A stretch of 64,000 nt of DNA, taken from NCBI RefSeq assembly GCF_000499845.2, contig NC_023751.2, positions 10,517,564-10,581,563 on the forward strand, written 5' to 3'. Made by a program: the position numbers and the translations under genes. Every line of letters starts with the position of its first letter. Positions within the stretch are counted from its first letter, which is position 1. Shown here piece by piece: positions 47,501-56,640 of this stretch. The notes under the pieces are model-generated. The model searched no databases, had not been told where the DNA came from, and was given only the letters and a program-made list of their open reading frames with translations. Origin of the DNA: Phaseolus vulgaris. Taxonomy: Eukaryota > Streptophyta > Magnoliopsida > Fabales > Fabaceae.

Positions 47501-49260
47501 ATACAACAGCAAGAAAGAATGGGATATTACCAGTGTAAATGTAAATCCACTGGGGTCACTTATTACAACTTCCACTTTTGAGAGGTGCTTCAGCTTGTAT
47601 AACTTAGCAGGCTACAGCACAAGAAGTTTCTTGGTCAATATAAATATGCTTAAACCTCCATTTAAGACAAATTCAAGGTGGAAGAAAGGGACTATGCTAA
47701 CATTTACTCTTTGCAGTTAGTTGGCTTCGGTTTATCAATTTCTTCTACCAACAAAGGAAAGGTGGATAATTTCCTCACATTAATGATGATTATATTTTAA
47801 GAGTAGCTAAATATAAATATGCTATATCTCCTAGGTTGTTATGTATAAGGGAACATAGATAAAATCATGTTTTGCTACTAATATAATGAGAAGGATAGAA
47901 GGTGCGTGGAAGAGAAACATACTATTGAATATATTAAAAGCCTCAACTATGCTGAATAGTTGGTTTGTTCCCGTCAACCTTTTTTTGATTGAAGATGCAT
48001 ACTAGTTTATACTAAGGTTGTGCAATTATTTGACATATAAAGCAAGGAACATAACTAACCGAAGCAGCAAGGATGAATGAAACTCAAGAAGGATAAGATT
48101 TATATATTAAATTTAAAAGTATAAGGAAAGGCAACAAAGATAGAAAAATCATTTCCGTAAATCATAAAAAAATGAAAATTTTGGCCAAAACAAAAAATCA
48201 GCCACACGCAAGACTTTTACATTATTGAGCTACCAGTGAAAGAGAGAATTGGGGGAGAAGGACATTACCTCAAGCACCCCTCCTGTTGAATACTTTAAAA
48301 CACGAAGAAAAGCTTTTGTCCGCTGACCTTTCGCTTTTGCTACACAAAATAACATGTTGTCACCAATGGTGCAACAAATAAAGAATTCAACAAAATTATC
48401 ACCACAGTAACACATGATGAAGTGACCACATTCAATCACCTACCCATAACATCACCAGTTATTAATACACTACGAGTTAATGTCTTCAAAATGTTAAATC
48501 CTCCCACTTATGGCACTATAAAGGGAAAAAAACTGCAATCCACTGCTAAATTAAGGGATGCATAGTTTTAGTTTCTAATTACATACACACCCGCTGTCAA
48601 CATGAAACTGAAACCTCCAAACTAACTGGCTTCAAAACAAGCTAAACCCTATGAAGTAAATTCTGCTGTAATCCATAAGTTAACACAATTAGGTGAAAAG
48701 GTTTCTACAAAAATTAAGTGTATTAATTGATTTACCTTTCAAAACTCAGGTCATTTTAATTTTTTTAATTTTTTCTTATAATTACTTGAAAAAATGTCTA
48801 TTCAAATGGTTGTTATACAACAGCCAATAAGACATAAGAACCGAAAAAGCATCTTGTAAGGTATCTCAACGAGACGAAACAAGCACGTAATGCACAACTA
48901 CTACATTTTAAATGTTTGGAGCGACGGAATGCATAACTGCTAAATTTGAAACATAAATAGACCATGCTTCGCAATACACGTCATGATTCAGTGATTCTAG
49001 AAGTGTGAAAAGCTATTCCCGGCATTGATTGCCAAATGTAGAAAGATAGAGAATACGGAGAGAGTGGGAGAGAAATGGTGCGTACTGCATAGAGCGAGAA
49101 CCCTAGGCTTAGCCATTTGACAACCAAGCTTAGCAGATTTTCCCCACGTGCCGTGAGTCTTGACGGTCCGAATGGAGAAAACGACCTTGTGTCTGGTGCC
49201 CTCAACTGCGAGCTGGCACGCTCGCCGGAGCTCGGCATCGTCGGCGCTCGATTTCGCCAT
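29569..49260 (-). CDS. SEC3: exocyst complex subunit SEC3, 25 exons, 868 aa
   Basis: SEC3 is a landmark subunit of the octameric exocyst that tethers secretory vesicles to the plasma membrane. Exons, 5' to 3': 49086-49260, 48269-48339, 47531-47611, 47283-47350, 47071-47173, 46629-46777, 45145-45262, 44611-44715, 40361-40462, 40137-40274, 39703-39831, 39527-39607, 39341-39415, 37562-37735, 37376-37475, 37209-37276, 36309-36479, 36139-36218, 34808-34889, 33393-33490, 33157-33265, 32991-33062, 30804-30869, 30642-30731, 29569-29670. They total 2607 bases with GT-AG at every junction and no stop. Residues 1-165 form the N-terminal PH-like, PIP2-binding region ([18 protein letters not shown] start; [16 protein letters not shown]). 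Coiled coil follows near 215-325 ([37 protein letters not shown]). The rest is the Sec3 C-domain rods ([25 protein letters not shown]). The product is slightly shorter than Arabidopsis SEC3A (about 887 aa, from memory), with a different last few residues. Introns are loaded with transposons, up to 4.1 kb (intron 8). Confidence 0.93.
31064..32101. mobile_element. Mutator-like element, copy B (1038 bp), in SEC3 intron 22
   Basis: Terminal inverted repeats GACAGCTTCTTCCTGCACC and GGTGCTGGAAGAAACTGTC (about 22 bp, few mismatches) are flanked by the 9-bp direct repeat GCGTTTTTA (31055-31063 and 32102-32110). The interior carries the same GGATTATGTAATCCGG-type palindromes as the short copies (31445-31812). 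It also has a C/T-rich stretch (31195-31370) and a CACCACCAC-rich stretch (31840-31995) that the short copies lack. No transposase is encoded, so it is non-autonomous. Confidence 0.85.
35100..35330 (+). repeat. LTR-like fragment with 69-bp duplication, SEC3 intron 18
   Basis: TTTTCTCCCCTATAAATTGAATAGCTACGC and the following bases occur twice (35163 and 35232). The second copy is followed by ATAGTATCAAGAGCCT, a weak match to a tRNA-Met primer site, so this looks like a copia LTR end. Confidence 0.45.
35470..35760 (+). pseudogene. copia reverse transcriptase fragment
   Basis: A short frame has [12 protein letters not shown] (the YVDD catalytic motif of copia reverse transcriptase), followed by a scrambled version of the region after it ([19 protein letters not shown]). 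It lies in SEC3 intron 18, opposite in orientation to the gene, and follows the LTR-like piece at 35100-35330; both may be one deleted element. Confidence 0.55.
36666..37028. mobile_element. inverted-repeat MITE in SEC3 intron 16
   Basis: The left arm GTTTTAGTCCCTGAAAAATT...TTTTTGTCCTGAAAG pairs with the right arm CTTTCAAGACTAAAATGAC...AGGGACTAAAATG over about 50 bp. The interior is unrelated. The class is uncertain because no clear target duplication was found. Confidence 0.55.
40490..41440 (-). mobile_element. copia 3' fragment: RNase H end, PPT and 142-bp LTR
   Basis: On the minus strand the fragment shows [15 protein letters not shown], the [14 protein letters not shown] segment and a stop, then the polypurine stretch GCTTGAGGGGGA, then an LTR from 40631 to 40490 (TGTTAAATG ... 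CTTAATA). The 5' part is missing. It lies in SEC3 intron 8 in the same orientation as SEC3; its LTR ends 27 bases before exon 9. Confidence 0.75.
41618..41802. repeat. 107-bp direct duplication in SEC3 intron 8
   Basis: CCTAAATTAAATTGGG, CATACCCGG.CCAATTAAA and ATAAGTTAACCTA.TAATATTC occur at 41620 and again at 41727, with a third partial copy of the last word near 41800. Confidence 0.7.
42170..42960 (+). pseudogene. copia RNase H and LTR start fragment
   Basis: The plus strand has remnants of a copia RNase H: an ILHYLKGTP segment, [11 protein letters not shown], and later an [16 protein letters not shown] end followed by TTTGAAGGGGGC (polypurine tract) and LTR-like sequence to about 42960. 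Several stops and shifts are present. It is in SEC3 intron 8, antisense to the gene, and is related to the complete element at 14641-19818. Confidence 0.65.
43042..43412 (+). mobile_element. TRIM-like miniature LTR retrotransposon, SEC3 intron 8
   Basis: Two related terminal repeats (43042-43161 and 43299-43412) share GACTAGAGATTA, GTA.ATAAGTGG and ACAAACCTCACC. The first is followed at once by TGGTATCATATTC (tRNA-Met-like primer site) and the second is preceded by GTGAGGGGGATT (polypurine tract). The internal region is about 135 bp and non-coding. The repeat sequence is one I recognise as widespread in legumes. Flanks ATTAC and GTTAC are a four-of-five match to a target duplication. Confidence 0.65.
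43850..44175 (+). pseudogene. copia reverse transcriptase thumb fragment
   Basis: The segments [17 protein letters not shown], a [13 protein letters not shown] block and an [19 protein letters not shown] block (with stops) are the region after YVDD in copia reverse transcriptase. It is a decayed piece in SEC3 intron 8. Confidence 0.65.
46340..46440 (-). mobile_element. possible tRNA-derived SINE head, SEC3 intron 6
   Basis: On the minus strand TGGCTTAGTTGG (46430-46419) fits the A-box consensus of RNA polymerase III promoters exactly. About 40 bases on, GGGTTTCAAAACCC (46379-46366) is a loose B-box. No poly-A or poly-T tail or target duplication was identified. Confidence 0.3.
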
Positions 49261-49720
49261 TTCTTCTCTGATCTCAACCCAGGAGCGTGGGAGAACTTTG
49301 AGCGAAGAGAGGGTGTGCCTGTTATTATTTTAGCGGTGAGTCTAACAAAATGTCATAAACGGTTTTCCCGTTGGCGCTTTCTCCTTGCGTCCGTGGCGAC
49401 TCGTGTCGCCTCACTTTCCAAACGATGTGAACGATTCGTGGCAATGCGAATCTTGGTGGTCCAGTGCCTAAAAGCTAATTTGCACGTTCTCAAATACACC
49501 TGCCTATCATTTCGTTGGATCACCTTACAATTCGCAAGAAATTTCTCACTTTTCACTTTAAAGATTCTTAGGAGAGGGAGTAATATTTCGAGGATAAAAT
49601 TAAGGGTTTGTTCATTGTTTACTGTCCCTCATGGTTTAAGAAATATCAATTGATTAAAATAAATAGATATGCTTAATTATGATATTATTAAGATATTAAT
49701 AAAGTTAAACAAAGCATTAT
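49261..49720 (-). promoter_or_regulatory. SEC3 promoter and 5' UTR region
   Basis: This stretch upstream of the SEC3 ATG is clearly richer in G+C than the DNA beyond it. I see no clear TATA box, as is common for housekeeping genes. Confidence 0.4.
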
Positions 49721-50734
49721 TTAAAAACGGAGGGTACTAATTACGAAGAGAAAATATTAAAGGATTTGCTTCTTTTTTTCTTTGGGGGTTGGTCTACAGC
49801 ATATGATTGAGTAATTTTTTAGCTGTTCCGTCATATTGCAATATACGGATTGATTATTAACAACGTAATCTAATGACTATAGAAGTAGTCAATTAACAGT
49901 TTATTTTTTGATATTTTATTTGGCCTTAGGTAGACATGAGACCTCCAAGTGATCAATCTTGTAAATAAAATCTCAATTTAGATTAATTTAATTAAGTGAT
50001 CAATTTTGTAAATAAAATCTCAATTTGGATTAATTTAACCCAATGAAATATGTTTATATTAAACTTGTTTAAACCGGTTATTGAAATAATTATTGACTTT
50101 GATACTATTATTATATTTTTTTAGGGAAAACATCATAGATTTTACAATAATGAAATCTAAGTGAAATTTATATAAAGGGTTGGCACCACTTTTAACTTAA
50201 AACATTAAAACAATAGATTTATGGATATTTTTTCTTATATTTTTAACTTAAAATATTAAAACAATAGGTTTATGGATATTTTTTCTTATATGTGTTCAAC
50301 TTTTTTTATTTAGTAATTTTTCTATTCTACTAAATGTAGGACTCAGGCTTGATTCTTAACATTTGATAATTTATGTTGACATTGAGGGTTGTTCTACAGT
50401 ATTTTTTTTATACCGTATTATTGAGTAATTTTTTACGTGTTACACCATATTGGAATGTATGAATTGATTATTAACAAAGTAAGTTAATGGCTACAAAAAT
50501 AGATTATCAATATTTTATTTTCGCCTTCGGTAGAGATCTCGAAGTGATTAATCTTGTAAATAAAATTTTAATTTGGGCTAATTTAATTATAATAGCAACC
50601 CTACCCTTACCCTTATTTATATAGGTAGTTTAGATAATGAACTCGTAGGAGAATGTTATTGGGATTAATTATTAACTCTACGATAATATCTATAGATTTA
50701 AAAAAAAATGGAATTTTTTTTATTATAACTCAAC
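49721..50734. repeat. AT-rich DNA with diverged 600-bp direct duplication
   Basis: 49795-50036 and 50395-50600 share GAGTAATTTTTTA, GATTGATTATTAACAA.GTAA and ATCTTGTAAATAAAAT. Within the first copy AAGTGATCAA(T/C).TTGTAAATAAAATCTCAATTT is doubled. A separate 57-bp tandem (ACTTAAAA.ATTAAAACAATAG) lies at 50193-50290. No gene. Confidence 0.65.
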
Positions 50735-51475
50735 TTGGTCTGGTTCGTTTCAATCTCATCTGAGTCTAACTCAACCTAGACTTCAGAAACTTGCCTCAAT
50801 TTGGACCTAACCTAACCAAATCCCGATCACAAGCCCAACTCGACTTACATCGACCTAGTTCGATCCATCTTGGTTCCACCTAAACCTGACTTGACTTAAA
50901 CCCAACCAGATTTAACTCAACCTTAATTGGGCTAAGCACAACTAATTGAACGTGGGTCCGCCCTAACTCGAGTCAACTTGATGTGGAATCAACCTAACTC
51001 AATTTGACATGACCTTGACCCGATGTAGGCATAATGTCTTGGCTCAACTCGACTTGACCAAGCCTAAGTTGATATGTCTTGGTCCCACATGGGCCTGGAC
51101 CAACACAAACCTAAGTGAACTTGACTCAATATGGGTTAGCCTAACTCAAGTGATCGTGGTCCCACCCCAATTTGGTTCAACCTTGGTCTGAGCCGATTTG
51201 ACTCAACTTATATCTGGACTACACATTTTGAGTTAGGCCTAACTCGACCTAGTCTTTATCAAACTAGGACTGACCTGGGTCTAGCCCAACTCAACTAAAT
51301 GTGGGTTTATTCCAACTCGGATGAACGTGACATTATCCCAACTAGAATGAATGTAAACTCGCGTCAACTCAACTTAACTTGGGATCATGACTAATTCGGC
51401 TCAACTTAAACTTATACTTAATCGATTTATCCTAGATTTAGATGAACTTGACTTAACTCTACCTAACTGAGAGAG
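50735..51475. repeat. degenerate minisatellite of CTCAACTTGACC-like words
   Basis: About 740 bp consists almost wholly of short variants of (C/T)AACTC(G/A)A(C/A)(C/T)T(A/G)(G/A) and TTGGGCCTA-like words, with T-rich purine-poor runs. Unit length is about 10-14 bp but drifts. Open frames here reflect the repeat, not a gene. Confidence 0.75.
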
Positions 51476-52100
51476 TACACTTTAAGAATTTGTATATTGT
51501 CCTTTAAATTTTAGAACACATTTTAGCGGTCTATTTTTTTATTGTGTTTTTTTTTACCTTTCGATACTTGGAAATAAAAAAGTCTAATGTTGGTCATCAT
51601 ACAGTATACTAACGATCTAGTTAGATTTCATGGTAACTTGATTTCTTTAATTTTTTATTTTTTACATGTTTAGTTTAGAATTTTGTATTTTAAAATATTT
51701 AAATTTAAATACATTTTTACTTTTCATAAAATGAGTGCATTTTAGTTTTTTTTTTCTTTTTAAAAATTTGAAAATATCAGTTTTGATCTTAGTATCGTAT
51801 GATATTAAATAACTGCTTATATGTTGAATAACATATTAAGTAATTATTTTAAGTGACAAATATTAATGTTACAACATAATGTTAATGAGTGTTAATCATA
51901 GTAGATGGTAATTGAAAATAAGATAAGAAAACAAACCAAATACGTTCACAAAATGCAGGTCATGATCCAAACTCCCTAATATCAAGTTTCGTCTGTACAC
52001 ATTTATACTGTAATAAGAAAACGAGCTATACCAGGTATAAAAAGACTATTTAAAGAAATAATAGTAATAATGAGAGAGGGGATGTAATTAACACATATTA
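51476..52100. other. AT-rich intergenic
   Basis: No gene or defined repeat recognised. Confidence 0.5.
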
Positions 52101-52385
52101 GAGCAGATGCCATATTCATGTATAACATGAAAATACATTTTTTTTTTCTCATTTTCAAAGAGTAGTTTTCGGATTCATTTGAAAAAAGAATTTTGGATTA
52201 CATAATTCAGAAGTTAAATAAGACTTCCAAATTATGTAATCTGTAAAGTAATCATGCATCTAATAAAAGACTTCCGAATTATGTAATCCGGAAGCTAATT
52301 ACAATATTATAGAGGAGCAATTTTAGAAATTCCAAAATTTATGGAGGTGAGAGAAGAAGGTATGGATGTGCAGGAAGAAACAGTC
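52101..52385. mobile_element. Mutator-like MITE, copy C, left end lost
   Basis: It matches copies A and D from TATAACATGAAAATACA to the right terminus GCAGGAAGAAACAGTC. The outer part of the left inverted repeat is deleted, and no target duplication remains. Confidence 0.75.
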
Positions 52386-52427
52386 CTGCCCGAGATCTTC
52401 CCATCTCTGTCAACGTCCAAGTGATGA

Positions 52428-52793
52428 GACTGTTTCTTCCTGCACCCCATATATTCTTCTGCCACCTCCATACACAATATGAAAATGCATTTTTATCTTT
52501 TTTTGTCACCCCCATAAACTAGTTTTTGGATTATGTAATCCGGAACACATTTGAAAAAAGACTTCCAGATTACATAATTCGGAAGCTAAATAAGACTTTC
52601 GGATTATGTAATCTAGAAAGTAATAATGCATTTGAAAAATGGCTTCCGGATTACATAATCCGAAAGCTAATTATAAATTTGGAAAATGACTTTCAGATTA
52701 CGTAATCCAAAATATTATAGAGGGACATTTTTTAAAATTCAAAAATATATGGAGGTGAGAGAAGAAGGTATGGAGGTGCAGGAAGAAATACTC
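52428..52793. mobile_element. Mutator-like MITE, copy D (366 bp), best preserved
   Basis: The ends GACTGTTTCTTCCTGCACC and GGTGCAGGAAGAAATACTC form an inverted repeat. It is flanked by the 9-bp direct repeat AAGTGATGA (52419-52427 and 52794-52802). The interior has GGATTATGTAATCCGG-type palindromes. It lies 42 bp from copy C. Confidence 0.85.
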
Positions 52794-52904
52794 AAGTGAT
52801 GAAAAACGTCTTTCAACCCTTTATCGTCTTTTGGACCGGAAGCCCAATAAGAGATGGGGTTGCCAGTAATGGTTTGGACCTGGTAGGAGTTAGGCATGGA
52901 AAGA

Positions 52905-53079
52905 GACTATTTCTTTCTTTCTGCAAAAAAAAATGTTTTTATGTAATAATTTAAATTAAGTAATCCGTAAGTATTTTTTAAATTTATAATTAATTTCTGG
53001 ATTGCATTACACAATCCGAAAAAAAAAATGTATAATTAATTTTTAGGTTATATAATCCGGTATATGAAAAGAAATAGTC
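52905..53079. mobile_element. Mutator-like MITE, copy E (175 bp), short
   Basis: Ends GACTATTTCTTTC and GAAAAGAAATAGTC are inverted repeats. Interior has TAATCCGTAAG and ATATAATCCGG. Flanking 9-mers ATGGAAAGA and ATGAAAAGG agree at seven of nine positions. Confidence 0.6.
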
Positions 53080-53088
53080 ATGAAAAGG

Positions 53089-55735
53089 TTATTATCTTGA
53101 AGAATTTCTTGTAAGAAAATAATAGCCATTTGGGGAGATGCCATGTTTTGTGTGCTTCTTGAGTGTTGTTACTGCAGTTACGATTAGAAGGGGTTTTGTT
53201 TTGTTGGGTTTGTGGGGTGTTGTTTCATTGATTATATACGAAGAGAAGTGGCTTCCAAGTTGAGTGACGCAACTTGTGTGAAATTGAAATTTGAAGTGTA
53301 TGAAGAAATGAACAATAGTGATGTAATTGCAAGAAAATTGCCGAGGAGACTGACCTAAGACATTTGCCTTTGGCCACTAGACTTTACTCATTTATTGCAA
53401 AGCAATTTCTTTAATTAATTTCAGCAAGGCAGAAAAATGTCCAACTTCTTTGCATTTTCCGACTGAACCCAAGAAAAATAGATGGGCTAAAACGACCGCT
53501 AAATTTAATATATAGAAATAGATTTTCATTTTCATATTATTTGAGAAAATTTGAAGAAAAGTTTCATATATTTACTTTTCATTCATACCAAAGAGTTTCA
53601 GGCTAACATAGGAAAACATTCATAAGTTCATACTAAAATCTTAAGTTCTCAATCTTTATAAGAGTATTTATTTCAAACTGGATCTCATTAATATTTGTTC
53701 ATCATCTTGCACGGACTAACAAAGAACATGGATACAAGACTTTTAGAAGAAAACTAATATTAATTTTGTCTTTTCTAATTTTTAGCTATTTATTTTTTAC
53801 TTATGTTTAGTTTAGAATAAGTGTATTACATATATATATATTCAGACTTTTTGTTTTGATATAAGTGAGGAAAATAAAGTAGAAGAAATATTCTTTTTCA
53901 TATCTTTTGTCTTCCTTTATTTTTTTTGTTCATCTTTGTTATATTTTTAATAAGATTTTTAAAATTTTGAAATATTAAAAAATAGAGTAATTTGATTGAT
54001 TAAAAGGTAGAAAATTTAAATTTTACTTTAAAAAAGTAAAAAAAAAAAAAAAATCATTTTTCTATCTTGCAAATTTAATTTGTTTTCTTATTCTTCTTCA
54101 TGGTTGTTGTTGACTGGACAATTTTTTTTTTATTGATTTCAACAAATATTTCTTTTAAGTTAAAGTCAATTGTAGTTGTTTTTCTATATAATCGTTAATG
54201 TTAATTTTTTTATTGATATAGATCATTATTATTTTTTATTAATGTGAGTCAAAATTTTAGTTTATAATGATAGAGATTAGTTTTTGGTTGATACTGTTAT
54301 AATTCTTTATATGTTGATTTAGTTTAGTGTTCATATGTTTGTTTAGTGTTCATATGTTGATTTTTTTTATCACTGTAGACTATTTTTCAATAATTGTTAG
54401 CCAAAAATTTTAAATTAGAGTCTATAGTGTTTATTTTAACGAATTTTGTGGAGATTTTTTTTTTTAATCGAGGCCACTAATTTTATTTGATAATAGTTTT
54501 TTTATTTGCTGGAATTGAAATAATCTATTTAAAAAAGAAATTAAAAATCAATAAATTTAAATTATTTCATTTAAACAAAATATTTTAAAAATTAAACAAT
54601 TTGAAATACAAATAATTCTAATTTATTATATTTAAATTTATTTTCTTTTGAAATTGTGAAATTTCATGAATTATTTTGGAGAATCTTTGGCATCAAAGTT
54701 TGTGTGGGTATCCAAATTACCTGCCTTTCGCATCTACCCTGTTATTTCAATAATTTACAGATAAAGACACATTCCAAAAACTGGGGTAATCTCATATTTA
54801 TACTCAAAGTCTCATTTGTTACATTTTAACTTAAATTAAAAAATATATATTAACTGAACGATTAAACGGCTAAATCCATATCCATTACATATTGACATCA
54901 CACATTTTCTAAAACTAAAATTCTCCCATAATTTTTTTTATCCATTATTACCCTTTCTGATTTTTTAAATGTCATTTTAGGTTGTTTAGAAAAATAAAAA
55001 AATACAAGATTATTTTTATCGATCTTAGTAAAAATATATAGAATATTATAATTTATCCTTTTTTTTATTTTTATATCACAATAAACAAACCCATATATAA
55101 ATTAATAAAATAACAGCGAAAAGGTAAAAATATAAATGATAAAAAACAATTAATGTATCTTAAAATTTGGAAATAAAAAAAAATATAATATTTGATCATT
55201 AAAAAAAGAGAAAGTAATTTATTTATGTTAAATATATTGGCGTAATTAGTTATAAAATTGTAATGCTTTGTACCAATGTTTCATGAATGAGAAAGCAATA
55301 AATACCGGTGACGTGAGTAAAAAAAAATGAAAGTGAGGAATCTAATTAAAGGGCATTTATCATGGTGAATTAAAAATAGATAAACTTTGTTTGGGTAAGC
55401 GAAGTAATTTGTACAGGACAGATGCATGAAAAGTAGAAGAATATATAGTTTAAGCAATGAGAAAATAGATTATAAATCACTCTCCTCTTATCTTAAGTAA
55501 TTATATATTATAAGTTTGATAGTCTTCATAATAATTTTTTAAAATATATTAATATTCCTTTTTAATTAATTAGCATATATAGTAAAAAATTTACACTAAT
55601 TACTAAAAATGCAATATACGATATCAACAAACACTTCATACATTAAGAACTAAAGTAAAAGTTGTCCGAGATAACTTAAATCTAAAAGGAACTCTAATAT
55701 ACCGTATTAATCCATTAACTAAAATCACTACAACA
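53089..55735. other. AT-rich intergenic
   Basis: A somewhat less AT-rich patch at 53120-53470 shows no recognisable domain. The remainder is T- and A-rich low-complexity DNA with poly-A/poly-T runs. No gene is seen. Confidence 0.5.
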
Positions 55736-56106
55736 TAATCATAAAATATAAATCAATTTTTAGAAAATAAAAATAATTAGTTACTATGGTGACTAAGTTA
55801 TAGACATTTTAGAGACAACAAAAATTTTGATTTCTAAATTAGTTTATATTATTGTTAAATGATTTATAAATTGGTATCTAATTAGCAATCAATATTTTTG
55901 CTACCAAATTTAGAAACTAAATAATTGATGGTTAAAACCTTGGTAGCTAATTAGATACCAATTTATTTAGAAACCATTTAACAATAATAGAAATTAATTT
56001 AGAGATAATTTTTTATAGTTTATAAAATGGTCTCTAATTTAGTTACTATAATAACTAATTATTTTTTTTATCTAAAATTGGTTTTTATCATGTTTTTTTT
56101 GTAGTG
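55736..56106. mobile_element. CACTA-ended palindromic MITE (371 bp)
   Basis: It begins CACTACAACATAATCATAAA and ends ATCATGTTTTTTTTGTAGTG. The two halves are inverted copies for most of their length (GGTATCTAATTAGC / GCTAATTAGATACC at the centre), so the whole can fold into a hairpin. CACTA ends suggest a non-autonomous CACTA-type element; the expected 3-bp target duplication is not clear. Confidence 0.7.
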
Positions 56107-56219
56107 AGTAGTCTTAAAAAAAATAATAAAACAATTTATTATTTTAATATAAAACTCTTAACATAAGATCAAGGATGAATTATGAAATCTTTATTATAAA
56201 TTTGTATATTAATTAATGT

Positions 56220-56640
56220 ACTAGTATGGACCGAAAGGTCACCACCATAACTTGGTTTTCATGATCAAACTGACCGAGTCCAACACGTATGTGCAGACCG
56301 ACACATCCAGACCATTAACGCTCAAATCAAGGTGAACAAAACTAAACGATCATTAAGAACTAGGTAATAACCTCATCCCAATAAGATAAGTCCAATAAAT
56401 TAATATAAATAATGCACATTCCAATAACAAGGTACGTCATTACGGAATATACTTTAACAATCGAGTGTCAAGTACTCTTTGCTGACTTAAGCATCAGAGT
56501 ACCTTCTGCAGGTATCCCCATTCGACATTCACCTGAGATAAAACGACCTAAACCTGTAGGAGTAGTTCTAAGGCGAAAAGGAGGAAAACGAAACCAGACA
56601 ATAGTTCTCTAGGTCTCATCTTTTTACCAAGAACAATTAT
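56220..56640 (+). repeat. probable solo gypsy LTR
   Basis: The segment resembles Tat-like gypsy LTR ends in layout (GCTGACTTAAGCATCAGAGTACC, CTGCAGGTA(C/T)CCCC), similar in kind to the LTRs at 10745-12045. No internal sequence or second copy is adjacent. Confidence 0.5.

Noticed and set aside
49117..49653. 178-residue open frame on the plus strand over SEC3 exon 1
   Set aside because: It is antisense to the conserved SEC3 start and promoter, with no domain.
50740..51480. Open frames in the CTCAACTTGACC array as a gene
   Set aside because: Frames follow the repeat words, shift often and have no start context or domain.
52086..52394. Target duplication for Mutator-like copy C
   Set aside because: The right flank CTGCCCGAG is not found at the damaged left end.
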